Of a stretch of DNA of 64,000 nt, positions 60,269 through 64,000 are shown piece after piece (positions within the stretch are counted from its first letter, which is position 1; each line of letters begins with the position of its first letter). The stretch comes from an uncultured Lachnospiraceae bacterium (GTDB taxonomy: Bacteria > Bacillota > Clostridia > Lachnospirales > Lachnospiraceae), in contig CALWLA010000008.1 of NCBI GenBank assembly GCA_944381405.1, forward strand, positions 1-64,000, in the 5' to 3' direction. The position numbers and the translations under genes are program-made. The notes beneath the pieces were generated by a model. The model was not told the origin of the DNA. It was given only the letters and a program-made list of their open reading frames with translations, and ran no database searches.

Positions 60269-60556
60269 ATGTATGGAAAGAGGGAGAAACGGCCCTTCAG
60301 AAAGGAATCGCCGGAGGCGGCCAAAAGGAAAGCGGAGCTGTTGTGTAAAAGGTACCTGGCGGGGCTCCGCAGGTACAAGGAACAGGGGGTAAAAGTCCTG
60401 ATCGATGGAAGAGAGGTGCCGGAAAAGAGCTGGCCCCGGATCTTCCGCATCGCAGAGGACGGCGGATTTTACATGGCGGATTTCGTGGCGGAGCCGGAGG
60501 GCGGCGTCCGGGAGATCCGCTTTGACAGGATCAACATCCACCGCTTATACGACTGA
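60269..60556 (+). CDS. Small hypothetical protein
   Basis: Basic protein of 95 aa: a Lys/Arg/Glu-rich N-terminal part with AAKRKAELLCKRYLAGLRRY and a second half that looks like a small beta domain (GGFYMADFVAEPEGGVREI). I recognise no family. The ATG at 60269 follows GGAGGAGG, a good ribosome site. The frame is open further upstream to about 59950, so a longer product cannot be excluded. Confidence 0.65.
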   Translation: MYGKREKRPFRKESPEAAKRKAELLCKRYLAGLRRYKEQGVKVLIDGREVPEKSWPRIFRIAEDGGFYMADFVAEPEGGVREIRFDRINIHRLYD

Positions 60557-60727
60557 AGCAGCCAGAGGGGCTGGCTGCGGGGGCCGTGATTAAAAACTGA
60601 ATATGGAACAGAAATCAACCGGAAGGAAACCTGCGGGAAAGAAAAAAAGGGCATCAGGTGTGAAAAAAGAATGAGATCCATAGATCATATTTTTATGGAA
60701 GAAATGCCTGGAGCAGGTCCAGCCCGG

Positions 60728-60757
60728 TTGATTTTTGCGAGAAGGAAATGGTATACT
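60728..60757 (+). promoter_or_regulatory. Promoter of the GH18 gene
   Basis: TTGATT, an 18-bp spacer and TATACT with TGG in front (extended -10), 53 bp before the start codon. The gap 60557-60727 holds nothing else I can identify. Confidence 0.7.
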
Positions 60758-60810
60758 AAACTGATTGTGTACAGTCTTGTTTTTCAGATTGGAATAAAGG
60801 AGCAGAACAG

Positions 60811-62724
60811 ATGGCAGAAAGAAGATCCCGCGGCCGGGAAAGCAGAAGAGCCGCGAGGAACAGAGAATACAGGATTCCGGAGATGCCCAAGGAGGATCTG
60901 GAACGCATCAACGCCCGCAGGCGGAAGAAAAAGAGAGGGGCATTGATCCCCCTCATCGCCGTGCTGCTGATCATGATACTGGCAGGAGGGCTTCTGGGAG
61001 GCGTGATCGCAAAGCGTTATGCCCCCTCCACGGAGCGAAAGGATCTGAACGAATGGTTTGAGGCCTCCGGACCGGAGGTGCGGATCTACCTGAATGACAC
61101 CCTGGACAGGGAGGTCAGCGGAACCGCAGAGGGGGGAACCGTTTACCTTCCGGTGACCTGGGTCCAGACAAATCTGAACAAGCGGTTTTACTGGCAGCCG
61201 GAGGACGGGCAGCTGATCTATACCCTGCCGGATGAGGTGGTGCGGTATACGCCGGATTCCAGGGATTCCAATGGCAACCCTGTTTACCAGGTCTTTGAAG
61301 ACGGGGAGATGGGCATCAGCCTTGAGGTGATCGGCCAGTATACGGACATCCGCTGCGACCAGTTTGCCGGAGAAGAGGAGAGCGCCAAGCGGGTATTCAT
61401 TTACAACGACTGGTCTCCCTATCAGCTGGCCTATGCGAAGCGGGATTCCCAGATCCGTACCAGAGGCGGCGTAAAGGCGCCGATCCTGGCAGACGTGCAG
61501 AAGGGTGAGCCCCTGAAGCTTTTGGAGGAAATGGACAGCTGGTCCCGGGTGGTTTCCGGAAGCGGCGTCATCGGATATATCCAGAACCGGGCCCTGGGAG
61601 AGGCGGCGGAGGAAACGCCGGAATCTTCCTTTGAAGCGCCGGTATTCCAGCATCAGCAGCTGGAGGAAAAGGTGGTTCTGGGATGGCATGCGGTATTCGG
61701 CAGAGCCGCGGCCCTGGATTCCCTGGACAGCGTGTGCGAAAACACCAAAGGCGTCATGAACGTCATCTGCCCCACCGGCATACAGATCAAAAATGCTGAG
61801 GGCGAATACGTCAACTTCATAGATGAAGAATATGTCCAGAGGGCCCATGAAAAGGGGCTTCAGGTCTGGGTGATGGTGGATAACTTCAACCAGCCCGGAG
61901 GACTTTCGGATTTCAGCACCGGAGAATATTTCGCCCGGGCAGCCAACCGGCAGAGCTTTATCGACCGGCTGATGGCGGATGCGGAGGCCTACGGCTATGA
62001 CGGCTACAACCTGGATTTTGAAGGCATCCCCGCCACCGCAGGACCCAGCTATGTGCAGTTTTACAGAGAGCTGTCCGTTGCCTGCAGGGCCAATGGACTA
62101 GTGCTTTCCATCGACAACTATGTGCCCTATCAGTTCAACGACTACTATGACCTGGAAGAACAGGGGGATTTTGCGGACTATGTGGTGATCATGGGCTATG
62201 ATGAGCACACCACCGGTTCCGAAGAGCCCGGCTCCATCGCTTCCATCGGCTATACCGCCTTTGGCATCGAAGAGACCATGAAGGAGGTTTCTCCGGAATA
62301 TGTGATCAACGGCGTGCCCTTCTTTACCAGGGTCTGGAGACAGTCCGGCCCCAACCTGTCCTCCAACGCCATGGGCATCGCAGACGCCCAGGCCTATGTG
62401 GAGCAGCAGGGCATCGAGCTCAGCTGGGACGAGGAGACAGGTCAGTACTATGGCAGGAAGGAAACCGAGACAGGCATCACCCAGATCTGGATGGAAGAGG
62501 AACGGTCTCTGGCCGAAAAGATCAGCCTGATCCGGGAAAACGGTCTGGGCGGCGTGGCAGGCTGGCGGCTGGGCTATGAACCGGCGGAGATCTGGAAGGA
62601 GCTGGATCTGAACGGCACCTATGCCGGCGAGGAGGCTGCCGGAACGCCGGAGGCGGAAGGCGCTGAAGGCGCATCGGAAGATGGAGAAACGGCTGAGGAT
62701 GGAAACGAAAATACTGAAGCTTGA
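60811..62724 (+). CDS. Membrane-anchored glycoside hydrolase family 18 protein with SH3 domain
   Basis: Protein of 637 aa. A highly basic cytoplasmic N-terminus (1-42) is followed by one membrane helix (about 44-66). The outer part has a copper-amine-oxidase-N-like/stalk region (about 80-190), a bacterial SH3 domain (about 205-270, with APILADVQKGEPLKLLEE) and a GH18 catalytic domain (about 285-600). The catalytic motif is DGYNLDFE with proton donor Glu404. Relatives include SleL/YaaH-like N-acetylglucosaminidases that act on peptidoglycan. A Glu/Ala-rich tail overlaps the next gene by 26 bp. AAAGGAG precedes the ATG. Confidence 0.9.
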   Translation: MAERRSRGRESRRAARNREYRIPEMPKEDLERINARRRKKKRGALIPLIAVLLIMILAGGLLGGVIAKRYAPSTERKDLNEWFEASGPEVRIYLNDTLDREVSGTAEGGTVYLPVTWVQTNLNKRFYWQPEDGQLIYTLPDEVVRYTPDSRDSNGNPVYQVFEDGEMGISLEVIGQYTDIRCDQFAGEEESAKRVFIYNDWSPYQLAYAKRDSQIRTRGGVKAPILADVQKGEPLKLLEEMDSWSRVVSGSGVIGYIQNRALGEAAEETPESSFEAPVFQHQQLEEKVVLGWHAVFGRAAALDSLDSVCENTKGVMNVICPTGIQIKNAEGEYVNFIDEEYVQRAHEKGLQVWVMVDNFNQPGGLSDFSTGEYFARAANRQSFIDRLMADAEAYGYDGYNLDFEGIPATAGPSYVQFYRELSVACRANGLVLSIDNYVPYQFNDYYDLEEQGDFADYVVIMGYDEHTTGSEEPGSIASIGYTAFGIEETMKEVSPEYVINGVPFFTRVWRQSGPNLSSNAMGIADAQAYVEQQGIELSWDEETGQYYGRKETETGITQIWMEEERSLAEKISLIRENGLGGVAGWRLGYEPAEIWKELDLNGTYAGEEAAGTPEAEGAEGASEDGETAEDGNENTEA

Positions 62725-63892
62725 TGACTATATGAAAACCGGGGAGATCAGCGGGACCGATGAAGAAAAGCTGCGGCAGGCGGCGGAGCTTTTGCGGCAG
62801 GGCGGTCTCGTGGCTTTTCCCACCGAGACGGTGTACGGCCTTGGGGGAAACGGCCTCTTGCAGGAGGCGTCCCGCAAGATCTACGCGGCCAAGGGGCGTC
62901 CCTCGGACAATCCGCTGATCCTGCATATTTCAAAGCTGCAGGAGCTTGGACCCATCGTAAAGCAGATTCCGGACAGGGCCCGCCTTCTGGCGGAGGCCTT
63001 CTGGCCGGGGCCCCTGACCATGATCATGGAAAAGGCAGAGCAGGTCCCTTATGAGACCACAGGCGGCCTGGACACCGTGGCGGTCCGCATGCCGGAGCAC
63101 CCGGTAGCCCGGCGGCTCATCGCCCTTTCCGGCGTGCCGGTGGCTGCCCCCAGCGCCAATACCTCCGGAAGGCCAAGTCCCACTAGGGCAGATCATGTGG
63201 AAACAGACCTGTCCGGAAAGATCGACGCCATTGTGGACGGCGGTCCTGCAGGAATCGGCGTGGAATCCACCATTGTGGATGTCAGCGGAGACAGCCCTGT
63301 GCTCCTGCGGCCCGGAGCGGTGACCAGGGAAATGCTCCAGGCCGCCCTGTCGGAGCCGGTGCTGATGGACCCGGCCCTGGAAAAGCCCCTGGATCCTTCG
63401 GTGCATCCCAAGGCGCCAGGGATGAAATACCGGCATTACGCGCCCAAGGCTCCCATGGTGATCGTACAGGGAAAAACCGGAGATTTTTCCGGAGAAGAGC
63501 TGAAACGGGTGGAAGAAGCGGTGCGTCAGAAAGCGAAAGAGCAGCTTCAGGCAGGCCTGCGGGTAGGGCTGATCTGTTCTGAAGAGAGCAGGGCCTTTTA
63601 CAGCGCCTGTTTCGGAGATGCGCTTGCAGGTGAACAGCTCCCGCAGGAGGCCGCTTTGGAACAGCCCCATGCAGAGGAGCAGCCCCATGCAAAGGGACGG
63701 CTGCTGCTCCGGTGCCTGGGCTCCCATGCCCGGGAGGAAAGCGCAGCCCACAACCTCTTTTCCATCCTGCGGGAAATGGACGACTGGGGTGCAGAATATA
63801 TTGTGGCAGAAGGCGTGAAGCCGGAAAACATCGGCTATGCCATTATGAACCGGATGAAAAAGGCGGCAGCCCAGAACATCCTCTATGTCTGA
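62699..63892 (+). CDS. tsaC: Threonylcarbamoyl-AMP synthase (Sua5 type)
   Basis: Enzyme of about 397 aa that makes threonylcarbamoyl-AMP from threonine, bicarbonate and ATP for the t6A37 modification of ANN-decoding tRNAs. The N-terminal YrdC domain (about 20-210) has LVAFPTETVYGLGGNG and KGRPSDNPLILHI, and SANTSGRPSPT. A linker with PGMKYRHYAPKAPM leads to a C-terminal Sua5 domain. That domain contains a short HAEEQPHAEEQPHA-like repeat insertion near residue 325. ATG 62699 is chosen for family fit (METKILKLDD); ATG 62681 is an alternative. The gene overlaps the GH18 gene. Confidence 0.94.
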   Translation: METKILKLDDYMKTGEISGTDEEKLRQAAELLRQGGLVAFPTETVYGLGGNGLLQEASRKIYAAKGRPSDNPLILHISKLQELGPIVKQIPDRARLLAEAFWPGPLTMIMEKAEQVPYETTGGLDTVAVRMPEHPVARRLIALSGVPVAAPSANTSGRPSPTRADHVETDLSGKIDAIVDGGPAGIGVESTIVDVSGDSPVLLRPGAVTREMLQAALSEPVLMDPALEKPLDPSVHPKAPGMKYRHYAPKAPMVIVQGKTGDFSGEELKRVEEAVRQKAKEQLQAGLRVGLICSEESRAFYSACFGDALAGEQLPQEAALEQPHAEEQPHAKGRLLLRCLGSHAREESAAHNLFSILREMDDWGAEYIVAEGVKPENIGYAIMNRMKKAAAQNILYV

Positions 63893-63962
63893 TGGCGGCG
63901 GCCTGAAACGGAAATTGCCGGGATTTGAAACGGAAACGAGCTGAAAAGGAGGCTTCCGGGAT

Positions 63963-64000
63963 ATGCGGGAATCAAAGGCAAAAAGAGAGGAACGGGTCCA
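63963..64000 (+). CDS. Start of a gene cut by the window end
   Basis: ATG at 63963 follows AAAGGAGG at a good distance and opens a frame reading MRESKAKREERV before the window ends. Too short to identify. In many Firmicutes a phosphatase or ribose-5-phosphate isomerase gene follows Sua5, but nothing here proves that. Confidence 0.5.
   Translation, partial: MRESKAKREERV

Overview
The window looks like a chromosome segment of a high-GC member of the Lachnospiraceae (Clostridia, Firmicutes). Grounds: dense GC-rich coding with strong AGGAGG ribosome sites, a methionine T-box leader, the gene order gdpP-rplI-dnaB, MecA, an OpuC-type transporter, a sigV-rsiV pair, a membrane pyrophosphatase and many short co-directional operons. 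I see no rRNA operon, CRISPR array, prophage or intact insertion sequence. There is one tRNA (Lys, CTT).

Layout. 1-4.2 kb: a rhomboid protease, then a DUF4349 lipoprotein, an ECF sigma factor and a very Ser/Gly-rich single-pass membrane protein. 4.2-8.1 kb: a DUF5662 gene facing a compatible-solute uptake pair (permease plus lipoprotein, no ATPase beside it) followed by a DUF2156 and a GNAT protein. 8.2-9.6 kb: a DUF4143 AAA ATPase on the minus strand whose promoter carries four direct repeats at an exact 23-bp period. 9.7-10.9 kb: rpsF-ssb-rpsR. 11-14 kb: a lipoprotein, then an AT-rich accessory island with two unrecognised genes and large hairpins, ending against a 5'-truncated ureohydrolase remnant. 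14.7-16.6 kb: one minus-strand frame joining a DUF1016 nuclease to a complete ketopantoate reductase.

17-29.2 kb is one long branched-chain amino acid operon: ilvB-ilvN-ilvC-ilvD, a DUF815 ATPase, ilvA, leuA-leuC-leuD-leuB. It covers the dedicated steps from threonine and pyruvate to 2-oxoisovalerate, 2-oxo-3-methylvalerate and 2-oxoisocaproate; no aminotransferase is present. 29.4-32.8 kb: a pentose pair (FGGY kinase, AraD-type epimerase) and an EamA exporter. 32.8-37 kb: a T-box leader with a probable AUG specifier controls metN-metI-metQ and a translationally coupled M20 amidohydrolase. 37-41.2 kb: a nitronate monooxygenase-like enzyme, a flavin reductase-like protein and a K+-dependent membrane pyrophosphatase behind a structured leader.

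41.3-51.3 kb is rich in envelope functions: a D,D-carboxypeptidase whose signal peptide is interrupted by TAG, an NlpC/P60 hydrolase with peptidoglycan-binding repeats, a two-component system, trmB, trxA, tRNA-Lys, the sigV-rsiV (lysozyme stress) pair and a nitroreductase. 51.3-58.7 kb: an alanine/Na+ symporter, guanylate kinase, a sirtuin, then gdpP-rplI-dnaB and a DUF1858 protein. 58.8-64 kb: mecA, a promoter followed by about 530 bp without a recognisable gene, a small unknown gene, a GH18 membrane-anchored hydrolase, a Sua5-type threonylcarbamoyl-AMP synthase and the first codons of another gene.

Most of the window is ordinary core genome. I did not find a clear new multi-gene system. The points that most deserve a second look are the nuclease-PanE fusion, the amber codon in the carboxypeptidase signal peptide, the 23-bp repeat operator, the accessory island and its truncated neighbour, the unexplained region at 59.7-60.3 kb, and the DUF815 ATPase inside the ilv-leu operon.
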